From positions 1 to 64,000 of the forward strand of contig JAFPZD010000145.1 of NCBI GenBank assembly GCA_017417465.1: 64,000 bases of DNA, read 5' to 3'. Under the pieces are notes generated by a model. That model was not told the DNA's origin. It saw only the letters and a list, made by a program, of their open reading frames with translations, and did not search any database. The DNA comes from Prevotella sp. (GTDB taxonomy: Bacteria; Bacteroidota; Bacteroidia; Bacteroidales; Bacteroidaceae). The position numbers were made by a program, and so were the translations under genes. Below are positions 40,874 through 51,186 of the stretch, piece after piece (within the stretch, counting starts at the first letter, position 1; each line of letters starts with the position of its first letter).

Positions 40874-43210
40874 TTACTTGCGAATGACCTTTTTGCCATT
40901 AACAATATAGATGCCCTTTTTCATTTGACTATTTGCCAATTGACTATTTGACAATTGACGGCCCTGCAGGTCGAAGCAACGATCGGCGGCAACCGACGGG
41001 CGGTTAACCTCCTCGATGCCAGTCGCCTCACCATCTAACAGGATGTCAGTGATTTCGGCATTGACAATCTCCTTCGTGTCCTTGTTGATGAGCAGCACGA
41101 TGGCACGGGCGTTGTTGGCATCCTCCTGTCCCTCAGCAATGGGAACCACCATTCCGAACTCGTAGGTGTAGTCCTCGCCAGCCACGATGTTCTTCGTGGG
41201 CAGGCTCTTCTGGATGCCAGTGACGTCGCTGGCGGCGACAGCCACGTTGTTCAGGGTGTAGTTCTCGTTGGTGTAGGGATTGGTCAGCCACTCGGCCATA
41301 TCCTCGTCAGCGTATACAGACTTGTAGTACATGATGTAGTTAGAGATGGTCTCCTTTACATTGTCCTTGATGACGACGAAAGCGAGGCGGAACGGAGCGC
41401 TCTTGAAGTCAGCCTTGAAGTTGACCGTAGCGTTCATAACGACAGAGTCGGGATCCTCCTTCGACCATACGGCAGTGAGGCTGACGCTGGCAGGCGTTGC
41501 TGCACCAAGCGTAGCCTTGACAGGCTCAGCAGCACCGAAGTGGTTAGCAGCGTAGTTGCTGGCAGCGGTGAGACCCGTATAGGGATCCTCCGTGAAAGCA
41601 CGGTTAACCTCCATCACGGGATAGGTGTTGTACTTGTTGGTGTAGCTCGTCTCGTTGGGAATCTTCTGGTAGTCGGCATACGGAGCAACAGCCTGTTTGC
41701 CATTGTAGTGGTCGACGAGGAAGGCGATGACGTTCTCCTCCTGGTTCAGCAGATTGGCACCCACGATAGCACGGGGAGCGTAGCCGTTGGTAGCATTGTA
41801 GAAGATTTCGGCCACGGCCTTGCGGGGTGCGCTCTCACTGATGACGGTGACATTGACCGAACACTTGGCCTTGCGACCAGTGATGCCGTTGTCGTTGCCA
41901 TTGACCTTGGTAATGACGAGCTCGATCTCCTGCAGTCCGGCCTGCGTGGGAGCCTCCAGCTCCACGGCGACGGTCTGCTTGGCACCGAGCATGGCGTCGA
42001 TGGCGGGGTCGAGATCGAGGTGACCTTCCTTGGCCTCACCGTCGAGGTTGTAAGTGAAGTCGATGCTCTGCACACCAGCTGAACCCTGGTTGGTCAGGTT
42101 CAGGTTGAGCACGATGGGCTGCCCCACGAGGGCAATCATGTCATCGATATCGTCAGCCACCTGAACGGCGTCGGTTGCCATGTTGCTGCCGCTCACCTCA
42201 ATCTGTGCGGCCAGACAGCCAGTAGACGACTTGTCGGTGAAAGTGGTCTCTTCGGGCTGCATCAGATAGAAACCCTTCTCTACTACCTTCTTGGCATAGA
42301 CGATGGGAGTATAGTCGTAGTCGCTGTACCAGTTGGAGAGGTTGAACGAGTAGCCCACGTAGCAGCCTGTCTCAGGAATAGTAACGGCCTTGTCGAACTT
42401 GGCCTCGGTCACCGAACTCGACGGTTTTTCAACCACGGCCTCTGCCAGGTTCTCACCGTCGAGGGTCTCACGAATCCAGAACTTGAAGTCCTTGGCATTG
42501 CTGTAGAGGCGGGTCTGTGCACGCATGGCCGTGATTTCGGCGCCACCGAGGGCACCGTCGCCAGCCACGAACATGGCTGCCTGATAGTTGCCAAGCTTGT
42601 AGTTACCAGTCACACCTGTCGACTCAGTGCCCGTATAGTTGCCCCACCACATGGTGGCAGCCGGAGCCTTGAAGCCAATCTGAGCGGCCAGACAGCCGGT
42701 GCTTGCCGACTTGTCGGTAAACTCGGTCTCGCCGGGCTGTTTCAGGTAGAAGCCCTTCTCCACCTGCTTCTTGGCATAGACCACGGGCGTTCCCTCGTAT
42801 TCATTCCACCACTGAGTGACAGTGAACGAGTAGCCCACGTAAGCTCCCGTCTCGGGCAGGGTGTAAGCCTCAGGCAGGGTGACGGTGGTGTAGCCACTGC
42901 TTGCAACAGTCTCAGGCGTCACTTCAACCACGTTCTCGCCGTCGAGGGCGGTACGGATGAAGAACTTCACATCCTTTGAGCTGCTGGTCGACAGGCGTGT
43001 CTGAATGCGTATCTGCTCAATGCTGACACCTTTCAGTGTGCCGTCGCCGGCTACGAACATGGCGGCTTCATAGTCGCCGGGTACTTTGTTGTTACCTGTG
43101 ATGGCAAAGCCTTCGTCGGCATAGTTGCCCCACCAGGTCAGTCCGTCCTGGGCCTGTGCAGTGAAGGCAGCGGCCATAAGGGCGATGAGGGATAATACTT
43201 TTTTCATCAT
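40874..43210 (-). CDS. Exported Omp28-like protein lacking the thioredoxin cysteines, with sorting-type tail
   Basis: The function is unknown. After a signal peptide come two repeats of about 165 residues (from about 24 and 190; each has MWWGNY-type starts, AAMFVAGDG and YVGYSF). They are also related to the N-terminus of the next protein (SLWWGFYNG). The middle has an Ig-like segment and then a region aligned with the Omp28/thioredoxin-like part of the neighbour, but reading AVAEIFYNATNGYAPRAIVG where the neighbour has EEYTGTWCSACPRGFAG, so both cysteines are missing. The tail is CFDLQGRQL...KKGIYIVNGKKVIRK, with a repeat-derived linker SNSQLANSQM. It is 778 aa. Start at codon 1 or 2 (tandem ATG) is equally possible. 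Confidence 0.85.
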   Translation of the reverse strand: MMKKVLSLIALMAAAFTAQAQDGLTWWGNYADEGFAITGNNKVPGDYEAAMFVAGDGTLKGVSIEQIRIQTRLSTSSSKDVKFFIRTALDGENVVEVTPETVASSGYTTVTLPEAYTLPETGAYVGYSFTVTQWWNEYEGTPVVYAKKQVEKGFYLKQPGETEFTDKSASTGCLAAQIGFKAPAATMWWGNYTGTESTGVTGNYKLGNYQAAMFVAGDGALGGAEITAMRAQTRLYSNAKDFKFWIRETLDGENLAEAVVEKPSSSVTEAKFDKAVTIPETGCYVGYSFNLSNWYSDYDYTPIVYAKKVVEKGFYLMQPEETTFTDKSSTGCLAAQIEVSGSNMATDAVQVADDIDDMIALVGQPIVLNLNLTNQGSAGVQSIDFTYNLDGEAKEGHLDLDPAIDAMLGAKQTVAVELEAPTQAGLQEIELVITKVNGNDNGITGRKAKCSVNVTVISESAPRKAVAEIFYNATNGYAPRAIVGANLLNQEENVIAFLVDHYNGKQAVAPYADYQKIPNETSYTNKYNTYPVMEVNRAFTEDPYTGLTAASNYAANHFGAAEPVKATLGAATPASVSLTAVWSKEDPDSVVMNATVNFKADFKSAPFRLAFVVIKDNVKETISNYIMYYKSVYADEDMAEWLTNPYTNENYTLNNVAVAASDVTGIQKSLPTKNIVAGEDYTYEFGMVVPIAEGQEDANNARAIVLLINKDTKEIVNAEITDILLDGEATGIEEVNRPSVAADRCFDLQGRQLSNSQLANSQMKKGIYIVNGKKVIRK

Positions 43211-43263
43211 GTGATTGTTGTTGTTAGTTAATAATAAGTGATTAGGTAGATTCGGAAATGTTG

Positions 43264-45081
43264 TTATTTCACGACGACCTTGCGACCGCCAATGATGTAG
43301 ATACCCTTTTTTATTTGACTATTGGATAATTGACGGCCCTGCAGGTCGAAGCACTGCTGGGTTTGTTGCTGTGATACAGCAACAGACTGAACGGCGGTGA
43401 GGTCGGCTATGGGACAGATGGCGGCGTTGGCTATCAGCTTCGTTTGGCTATCGATGAGCAGACAGACGACATGGGCCTGACGGCGGTCCTGCGATACTGG
43501 GGTAAGACGCAATTCATAGTTGTGGGTCATGGGCTGACCTACGCGTTGCGGCCCGCTGAGACTACCCTCGATGCCGCGCACATCGCTCATAGCGATAACC
43601 ACGTCGTTGAAGTAGACCCCTTCGAGCATCAGCCCCTCGGCGTTGACATATTGCTGCATGTCGTCCTCCACGTAGTAAGCCATCGACGGGTCCGAAAAGC
43701 TGTTCTTCTGGTGCCAGGCATGGTCGCCAGCAGGTCCCGTGAGAGAGTCCTCAACGAGGATGTAGGCCAGCTTGTAGTCGCACTGGTCGGCATCGTAGGC
43801 AAACGTGGTGGTACTGGTGATAGCACACACCGAGTCGCCCGTCCAGCGCGCCTCCACACTGAGGTCGGCCGGAGCCAGTATACGGTTGGCTTGGCGGAAA
43901 TTCTCGTCCGCATGGAAGTGACCGTCGCAAAGGTCACCGTCGTAAGGGTCGGTCAGCTCACCACGGTCGAAACGGCACGAAGGGAACAGCGTGGCGTTCA
44001 TCACGTAGTAATAGTCGTAGTAGACATCCATGGGGTCGCCGTTGAGCACATGCACCGAGACGGCGATGAAGTCGTCGGGATACATCTTCTTCAGGCGAGC
44101 AATGCCGGCAAAGCCACGCGGACATGCCGAGCACCACGTACCAGTGTACTCCTCCATCACCGTGCGGCGATGGGCCTTGTGGTGCAAGCTGAGCACGTCG
44201 GTCGCTGCCTGATTGTCGGTGCAGGCGTTCGGCTGACCATTAACGCCCGTCAGGGTCAGTGTCAAGGGCATGCGCCCTGTGGCTTGGGGGCCCTTGATAG
44301 GCAGCACCAGATATCCCTGCAGGCCGTAGACGTTCTGCAGCGGAACAGGCAGGGTGTAGGTGGCATTGAGGGTCTCGCTGCCGAAGGTGTACGCGTAGTC
44401 AATAGACGTGACGGGCTCAGTGCCATAGTTCGACAGCATCAGCTCCACCTCGTCGTCGGTCAGGCACACCACGTTGGCCTGCCGGATAGCGTCGGCAGAG
44501 GCTGAGCATGGTGCCAGCTGTCCGCCGGTGAGCTGCAGCTGCATGGCCAGCGAGCCATAGCGGCGGATATTGGCCCAGTCCTTATAGCCTTTGACTGAGG
44601 CGACACGCAGCCAGAGACCGCCATCGCCAAGGGCGTCGCACATGACGAGCGGACGCTCAGAGTCGTCGCCATCGATGGCGGTCACGCGGAACGTATAGCC
44701 CACGAAGAGGCCTTCGGCAGGTATGCTGACAGGCTCAGGCAGCGTCACCTCGTTCCACCCTGTCACAGGGGCGTCGACGGAAAGGGTGACGATGCGCTGG
44801 TCGGACTCCAGATCAGCGGTAAGCCAGAGCGTCAGGCTGTCGATATGTTCAACTGCCGTGAAGGGCAGACGCACCGACGTAATGGTAGCGGCAGCGGTGG
44901 GGGCTGCTGTGCCACTGACGCGGATGGCAGCCTCGTAAACCACGGGCTTGCCCAGTCCGAGGTGGTTGTCGGGGACATCGACACCATTATAAAAGCCCCA
45001 CCAGAGGCTGCCTCCGCCCTGAGCGGAGACAACCACGGTAAGGGCCACAGCCAGTGTGGCTAAAAGAATACGCTTGGTCAT
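43264..45081 (-). CDS. Exported Omp28-like protein with CxxC thioredoxin motif and sorting-type tail
   Basis: An envelope protein with a thioredoxin-like domain of the Omp28 type; a redox role is plausible but unproven. It has a signal peptide (MTKRILLATLAVALTVVVSAQ), one N-terminal beta module (SLWWGFYNG, about 25-185), an Ig-like segment, and the thioredoxin-like region from about residue 320 with EEYTGTWCSACPRGFAGI (CSAC), then VSVHVLNGDPMDVYYD. The tail is CFDLQGRQL...KKGIYIIGGRKVVVK. It is 605 aa. A 36-bp stretch at 43359-43394 is identical to one in the neighbouring gene. It is the second gene of the operon. Confidence 0.87.
   Translation of the reverse strand: MTKRILLATLAVALTVVVSAQGGGSLWWGFYNGVDVPDNHLGLGKPVVYEAAIRVSGTAAPTAAATITSVRLPFTAVEHIDSLTLWLTADLESDQRIVTLSVDAPVTGWNEVTLPEPVSIPAEGLFVGYTFRVTAIDGDDSERPLVMCDALGDGGLWLRVASVKGYKDWANIRRYGSLAMQLQLTGGQLAPCSASADAIRQANVVCLTDDEVELMLSNYGTEPVTSIDYAYTFGSETLNATYTLPVPLQNVYGLQGYLVLPIKGPQATGRMPLTLTLTGVNGQPNACTDNQAATDVLSLHHKAHRRTVMEEYTGTWCSACPRGFAGIARLKKMYPDDFIAVSVHVLNGDPMDVYYDYYYVMNATLFPSCRFDRGELTDPYDGDLCDGHFHADENFRQANRILAPADLSVEARWTGDSVCAITSTTTFAYDADQCDYKLAYILVEDSLTGPAGDHAWHQKNSFSDPSMAYYVEDDMQQYVNAEGLMLEGVYFNDVVIAMSDVRGIEGSLSGPQRVGQPMTHNYELRLTPVSQDRRQAHVVCLLIDSQTKLIANAAICPIADLTAVQSVAVSQQQTQQCFDLQGRQLSNSQIKKGIYIIGGRKVVVK
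43359..43394. repeat. 36-bp sequence with palindrome GTTGCTGTGATACAGCAAC, copy in the Omp28-like gene
   Basis: Identical to 45178-45213 in the neighbouring gene. It encodes VQSVAVSQQQT just before the FDLQGR tail in both proteins. Confidence 0.9.
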
Positions 45082-45091
45082 ACAGCCGGTA

Positions 45092-46741
45092 TTACTTCAC
45101 CACCTTCTTGCCATTCACAATATACAGGCCGTGCTGAGGATTGGCCACACGGCGTCCCTGCAGGTCGAACCACTGGTGGGTTTGTTGCTGTGATACAGCA
45201 ACAGACTGAACGGATGCGGGATCGGGGTCACCAGTCTCGTAGGTCTTCGTCTTGGTGGCAGTATCGTAAACGCAGATGTCACTGAGCGTGCGTGTGCCGT
45301 TCATGTAGTAGATGCTCTGCAGACCGATAGTCTTGGGACGCAGGCTCTTCTCAACACCCAGCACGTGGTAGGTCTGACGGCCGTTGTTATTGTCGGTACG
45401 GTTGTTCACCTTTCCACGGTCAGTGAAGCGGCTGGGCACCTCCCACTCGTCGGGGAAATGCTGATAGAAGCCGCCAGGCACGTTGTCGTAGTGCAGCTGC
45501 TCGCCGTCGAGGAAGAAGCGGTAGTAAAGCGAGTCGGGGTTGATGAAGTTACCATTAACATCCTCCACGGGCACCACGTAGGCAATGCTCGAATTGACCT
45601 GATTGAACTGCGTATCGATGTCGAAGTAACGGATGTCGGGCGTTTTGGGCTTGGCGGCGACTCCCAGGAAGGGCTTCATGTCCTGCTGAGGAATGCTGTG
45701 GCTATAGCCACCTTTGAGCTCCTTACCCAGAACGAAGAGAATGCCGTCAGGGCCGAAGAGCGACTGGTCGTCGGCATTCCACTTCATGGCCACATGATCC
45801 TTGTTCTTGTAGATAGGCCAGCCGTCGGTGTCCATGCCGCTATACAGGGCTCCTTTATTGTAGATAAAGTAGAGACCGTCGTAGAGTCCCATGTACTGGC
45901 CATTGGGAATGATGACCGAGTCTTTTGTAGCGTTGAGCGAGCCCTTCAGCCATGCATTCTGGGTCTTCTCGTAGAAGCCGCTGAAGTAGAAGTCGTCACC
46001 ATCGTGAATGACGTAGACCACGTAGGGCAGGAAGTAAGGGTCAGTGGTGTCCCACTTCAACGAGTAAGGCTGTGCGTCGGCGGGCGTATAACCTTCGGGC
46101 AGCTGCACCAACTCATCGGTAAAGGGCACAAACTCGTAACCGATGTTCAGCGTGTTGGCATTGCCTTCACCCGCCGACAGCGTAATGGCAAGGTCAGGAT
46201 TGCTGAGCACGCCAGTAGCCTCGTCGTAGTCGAAGACAAACTCGTCGGCCTCGGTGTCGGGATAGTAGTCACCACTGGATGCCTGATAGGCCAGCGAGAC
46301 ATAGTAGGTATAGTCGCCCTGCTCCAGATAAGGCTGGAAATTCTCGAAAACGACGTGCTTGCGGTCGGCACTGATCTCACCGCAAATCCAGTTGTTATAG
46401 AGGAACGTGTTGATGAAGTTCTGAATCCAGATTTCATCGTCCTCATCGTTGATGACAACCATCGTCTTCTGGCCGTAGCGGTGAACGGGTTCGCCCATGT
46501 CACGGGTGAAGTAGAGGGTGTTCATGGCGTAGGTCAGCAGGCGGCCTTCGGGCTGCTCGTCGACGGGGTGCTTGGCAGCACGCTTAGGAGCGGCCTGAGG
46601 CGCGACGAGCTCGGTGGGAGCCGATGCCATAAAAGGATTGAGGGAACTGTACTGTGTCTGCACATTCTCACTGACGCGGAACGACTGGGCACTCACTGCG
46701 CTTGCACATAGCAAGCCAAAAATAATAGTAAAGGTTCTCAT
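45092..46741 (-). CDS. Exported protein with sorting-type tail, unknown function
   Basis: I do not recognise the main domain. The start at 46741 opens a signal peptide (MRTFTIIFGLLCASAVSAQ); the longer frame would read through the promoter. Beta-rich regions rich in Tyr, Asp and Asn contain repeated short patterns (FYLPYVVYVIHDGDDFYFSG-like; YMGLYDGLYFIYNKGALYSG). The tail is WFDLQGRRV...HGLYIVNGKKVVK, preceded by the shared VQSVAVSQQQT linker. It is 549 aa. It is the first gene of a minus-strand operon of three exported proteins; the next starts after 10 bp. Confidence 0.8.
   Translation of the reverse strand: MRTFTIIFGLLCASAVSAQSFRVSENVQTQYSSLNPFMASAPTELVAPQAAPKRAAKHPVDEQPEGRLLTYAMNTLYFTRDMGEPVHRYGQKTMVVINDEDDEIWIQNFINTFLYNNWICGEISADRKHVVFENFQPYLEQGDYTYYVSLAYQASSGDYYPDTEADEFVFDYDEATGVLSNPDLAITLSAGEGNANTLNIGYEFVPFTDELVQLPEGYTPADAQPYSLKWDTTDPYFLPYVVYVIHDGDDFYFSGFYEKTQNAWLKGSLNATKDSVIIPNGQYMGLYDGLYFIYNKGALYSGMDTDGWPIYKNKDHVAMKWNADDQSLFGPDGILFVLGKELKGGYSHSIPQQDMKPFLGVAAKPKTPDIRYFDIDTQFNQVNSSIAYVVPVEDVNGNFINPDSLYYRFFLDGEQLHYDNVPGGFYQHFPDEWEVPSRFTDRGKVNNRTDNNNGRQTYHVLGVEKSLRPKTIGLQSIYYMNGTRTLSDICVYDTATKTKTYETGDPDPASVQSVAVSQQQTHQWFDLQGRRVANPQHGLYIVNGKKVVK
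45178..45213. repeat. 36-bp sequence with palindrome GTTGCTGTGATACAGCAAC, second copy
   Basis: Identical to 43359-43394. A related 19-bp palindrome, GTCGCTGTATCACAGCGAC, is at 60253-60271 inside gltB. Confidence 0.9.
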
Positions 46742-46773
46742 AATGGTAAAATGGTTAAAATAGTATTTTGCCA

Positions 46774-46781
46774 CAAAAGTA
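46774..46781 (-). promoter_or_regulatory. -7 element TACTTTTG for the exported-protein operon (minus strand)
   Basis: CAAAAGTA on the plus strand, 32 bp upstream of ATG 46741. Confidence 0.7.
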
Positions 46782-46855
46782 CACATTTATCTAGAATAAT
46801 ATGCAAAAAAAACAATGTTTAACTCTAAAAAAGGCAAAAAGAGGAAGAAAAGACG

Positions 46856-46863
46856 TACTTTTG
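46856..46863 (+). promoter_or_regulatory. -7 element TACTTTTG for the M6 protease
   Basis: TACTTTTG, 23 bp upstream of ATG 46887. It is divergent from 46774-46781, and the identical -7 sequence suggests matched expression. Confidence 0.7.
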
Positions 46864-46886
46864 CATCCGAATTACTACCAAACACT

Positions 46887-49088
46887 ATGAAAAGAATTGT
46901 TTTGACTACCATCACGGCGCTGCTCATGGCAACTGGCGCAATGGCCGTACCAGCACGGCAGGGACTATGGAGAACCATCACAACGGCTCAGGGCACAGAG
47001 CTGAGTGTACAGCTCTGCGGCGACGAGCGCGGCTGTTTCTGGATGAGCACCGATGGCAGGCGCTTTGTTGAGACCACCGCAGGCATGTTTACAGAAGCCA
47101 CCGCCGGGCAGATTGCCGCTGCACGCAGCCGCCACGCTAAGGTGGACAGTCCGCACGCCAAAGCCCGGCGCACTCAGCAGCAAGGACACTTCGAAGGCAG
47201 CAAGAAAGGCCTTATTATTTTGGCCGAGTTTCAAAACAAACAGTTTCTGGAAGGGCACAACCGCGAATACTACAACCGCGTGGCCAACGAACGGGGCTTC
47301 AGTGAGGGCGACTACCAAGGCAGCGTGAAGGACTACTTCCTCAGCCAGAGCCGCGGCAAGTTCGAACTCGACTTCGATGTGGTGGGTCCTGTCACCGTGT
47401 CAAAGGACTACGAGTACTACGGCGCTCCAGGCTCCATCGACGTCGATGCCCACCCCTGGGAGATGGTCGTCGAGGCCTGCGAGTTGGTGAAGGAGCAGGT
47501 CAACTTCGCCGACTACGACTGGAACGGCGACGGCTTTGCCGAACAGGTGTTTGTGCTCTACGCCGGACAGGGACAGAGCGACAGCTACGACGTGAACACC
47601 ATCTGGCCCCACGAGTACGAGCTGCACCAGGTCAACGACGCCAACGGCCGGCCCCTCTATGGCGAAGGTTACCGAATAGGCGACATCACCATCGACACCT
47701 ATGCCTGCTCCAACGAGCTGACCCACACTGACATGCCCAGCGGCATCGGCACCTTCTGTCATGAGTTCTCCCACTGCATGGGTCTGCCCGACCTCTACGA
47801 CGTTGATTACAACGGCTATTTCGGCATGGGCCACTGGGACATCATGGGCAACGGTGTCTACAACGGCGATGCCTTCATACCCGCAGGCTACACCAGCTAT
47901 GAGCGCATGGTCTGTGGATGGCTCAACCCCATGGAGCTGAGCGACGACGATGCCACCATAGAAGCCATGAAACCGCTGACCGACGACGATGCTAATGCGT
48001 ACATTATTTATAACAAAGCCAATCCCGACGAATACTATCTGCTGGAGAACCGCCAGCAGCAGGGCTGGGATGCTGCACTGCCTGGCAGTGGTCTGCTGGT
48101 GCTCCACGTTGACTACGACGAGCGGGTGTGGCGCGAGAACATCGTCAACACGGTGTGTGACTACCGCAAGGCGGGAAAGCCCGACATGTGGAACTCGCAT
48201 CAGCGGCTGACACTCATCCACGCCGACAACGAGAACGACAAGCGCTACTGGAACTCAGCCAAACAGTACTACCTGCAGACAACCGAGGAGACCGACGCCT
48301 ACCCCTGCGAGGGCAACGACTCGCTGACCAACAATTCGCTGCCACCCGCCACCCTCTATAACGGCAACACCGACGGCGGCCTCTACATGAATCGCGGCGT
48401 ACAGGCCATCACGCAGCATGCCGACGGCACCGTCAGTTTCCGCTATGAGGCAGTATCGATGAAATATGTGGTTGTCGACACCACCATGACCGATAAGCCC
48501 GACCTTACTGGCGCCATCTTCTACGAGTCGTTCGACCGCTGCATAGGTACTGGCGGCAACGACGGGGTATTCAAGGGAGGCTCAGACGTGGCTTCCGCCG
48601 ACTTCGTCCCCGACAATGGCGGATGGGACTCGATGTCGATGAAGGGGGGCGCCCGCTGCGCCAAGTTCGGCAATGCCACCAACGACGGCATTGTCACCTC
48701 GCCCGCCATCATGCTCACTGGCGACTCGCTGGAGTTGCAGTTCAAGGCAGCCCCCTGGAGCCGTGACGACGTGTCGCTGGTGCTCACGGTATCGAACGGC
48801 ACGCTGGAACAGACCGACTTTGAGATGGCCGAGGGACAGTGGACCACCTTCACCACGGTGCTCACCGGCGAAGGCCCGACGCAGCTAACGTTCACGCCCG
48901 GCCGCCGCTTCTTCCTCGACGAGGTGGTGGTGCGCCGCAAGGGTGTCAGTGGAATCAAGCCCGTCTATCCGTCATCCTCCACGCTAGCCCCCTCTGTCTA
49001 CGACCTCCAAGGCCGCAAGGTTGGCACGACGACCGACAGCCGGAAGCGGAAGGGCATCCGTATCGTCAACGGCAAAAAGCTGCTGTAA
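46887..49088 (+). CDS. Secreted M6-family zinc metalloprotease with sorting-type tail
   Basis: An extracellular protease of the M6 (immune inhibitor A-like) family. ATG 46887 starts a signal peptide (MKRIVLTTITALLMATGAMA); the open frame begins earlier but overlaps the promoter. A propeptide of about 90 residues precedes the catalytic domain, where CHEFSHCMGLPDLYD (near residue 292) is the HExxHxxGxxD zinc motif and GHWDIMGNG holds the Met-turn. A C-terminal beta-sandwich (about 535-690) and the tail VYDLQGRKV...KGIRIVNGKKLL follow. It is 733 aa. It diverges from the three-gene operon of exported proteins. Confidence 0.92.
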   Translation: MKRIVLTTITALLMATGAMAVPARQGLWRTITTAQGTELSVQLCGDERGCFWMSTDGRRFVETTAGMFTEATAGQIAAARSRHAKVDSPHAKARRTQQQGHFEGSKKGLIILAEFQNKQFLEGHNREYYNRVANERGFSEGDYQGSVKDYFLSQSRGKFELDFDVVGPVTVSKDYEYYGAPGSIDVDAHPWEMVVEACELVKEQVNFADYDWNGDGFAEQVFVLYAGQGQSDSYDVNTIWPHEYELHQVNDANGRPLYGEGYRIGDITIDTYACSNELTHTDMPSGIGTFCHEFSHCMGLPDLYDVDYNGYFGMGHWDIMGNGVYNGDAFIPAGYTSYERMVCGWLNPMELSDDDATIEAMKPLTDDDANAYIIYNKANPDEYYLLENRQQQGWDAALPGSGLLVLHVDYDERVWRENIVNTVCDYRKAGKPDMWNSHQRLTLIHADNENDKRYWNSAKQYYLQTTEETDAYPCEGNDSLTNNSLPPATLYNGNTDGGLYMNRGVQAITQHADGTVSFRYEAVSMKYVVVDTTMTDKPDLTGAIFYESFDRCIGTGGNDGVFKGGSDVASADFVPDNGGWDSMSMKGGARCAKFGNATNDGIVTSPAIMLTGDSLELQFKAAPWSRDDVSLVLTVSNGTLEQTDFEMAEGQWTTFTTVLTGEGPTQLTFTPGRRFFLDEVVVRRKGVSGIKPVYPSSSTLAPSVYDLQGRKVGTTTDSRKRKGIRIVNGKKLL

Positions 49089-49108
49089 ACACACTCATCC
49101 ATCATAAA

Positions 49109-49147
49109 GCCAACCCCGTGATTCGGTGGTCGAATCACGGGGTTGGC
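49109..49147. terminator. Bidirectional terminator between the M6 protease and trpS
   Basis: GCCAACCCCGTGATTCG and CGAATCACGGGGTTGGC form a 17-bp perfect stem with a 5-nt loop. Confidence 0.85.
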
Positions 49148-49177
49148 TTGTATAAAGCGTTGTTCGTGGCCGCCTGA

Positions 49178-50251
<1,074 letters not shown>

Positions 50252-51067
50252 TTATCGTTCGTTCGACAGTTCCACCTCCAGCTCTTCCACGCGCCGCTGT
50301 ATGTCGCGGTAGGCGTTGGTGAGGTCGGTGGGCGTGATATCAAATTCGCGGTTGACGCTACGCGTGGGGTCAGCCAGCGAGTGTGCCAGCAGCCATTCAT
50401 AGGTCTTGCTGCTATAGAAATAGCGGGCCAGCGCACCGTGCGACGCACCCTTCGGCCAGTCGTAGCGCAGGCGGGTGTCACGGCCGTAGGCCTTCATAAG
50501 GTTGACCACCTGCTGCGACTCACGCACGGAGATGGCTTTGTCGGCCGTACCATGGATAATCCAGAGTGGGGCCTCGCCAAGCTTCGACTGGTCGCGCAGC
50601 GTACAGCCGCCGCAGAGTGCCATAGCCGCTGCCACACGTTCGGGATAGGTACCCACGAAGTCGAGCGTGCCATAGCCCCCGAGGCTCATGCCTATCACGT
50701 AGACGCGCTGGCGGTCGTAGGGATAGTTCTCGGCAACCCAGTCGAGGACGTCGCACAGCTTCTTGGGGCTCCAGGCGCCACCGGGGTTCTGTGGTGCCAC
50801 GACGAGGGCAGGAATGTCGCGTCCACGCTTGATGGCATCGAGGGGGCCGTAGCGCAGCACTTGGTTCAGGTTGCGCCCACAGAGGCTGGCGCCATGGAGG
50901 AAGAGCACCAGGGGTGTTGACTCCTGCGAGTAATAGTAATCCTCTGGCGTATAAATCCAAAAGTTGTAGCCGCCCTTGACGACGCCCTTCTTAGCCGACA
51001 GCAGGTCGTACTGTGCCCAAGCTATCAGGGGCAACAGCGCTATGATTAAAAGTATCAGCCTTTTCAC
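50252..51067 (-). CDS. Exported alpha/beta hydrolase (esterase/dienelactone hydrolase-like)
   Basis: A periplasmic or secreted serine hydrolase. A signal peptide (MKRLILLIIALLPLIAWAQ) precedes an alpha/beta-hydrolase fold: LVLFLHGASLCGRN (oxyanion region), VIGMSLGGYGTLDF with nucleophile Ser, WIIHGTADKAI with the acid, and PKGASHGALARY with the His. It is 271 aa. The start codon is GTG 51067, the last unit of a heptanucleotide array (GAATTGTGAA) upstream. A short C-terminal helical tail is charged. Substrate unknown; similarity is to 'prolyl oligopeptidase-like' and phospholipase/carboxylesterase groups. Confidence 0.85.
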   Translation of the reverse strand: MKRLILLIIALLPLIAWAQYDLLSAKKGVVKGGYNFWIYTPEDYYYSQESTPLVLFLHGASLCGRNLNQVLRYGPLDAIKRGRDIPALVVAPQNPGGAWSPKKLCDVLDWVAENYPYDRQRVYVIGMSLGGYGTLDFVGTYPERVAAAMALCGGCTLRDQSKLGEAPLWIIHGTADKAISVRESQQVVNLMKAYGRDTRLRYDWPKGASHGALARYFYSSKTYEWLLAHSLADPTRSVNREFDITPTDLTNAYRDIQRRVEELEVELSNER

Positions 51068-51186
51068 AATTCACAATTCATAATTCATAATTCTCAATTC
51101 ACAATTCACAATTCACAATTCATAATTCATAATTCTCAATTCACAATTCTCAATTCACAATTCATAATTCATAATTCACAATTCAC
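51066..51186. repeat. Heptanucleotide array between the PQQ-like and esterase genes
   Basis: About sixteen units of CAATTCA, CAATTCT or TAATTCA fill 120 bp. They include the stop codon of the upstream gene and the GTG start of the downstream gene. Confidence 0.9.
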
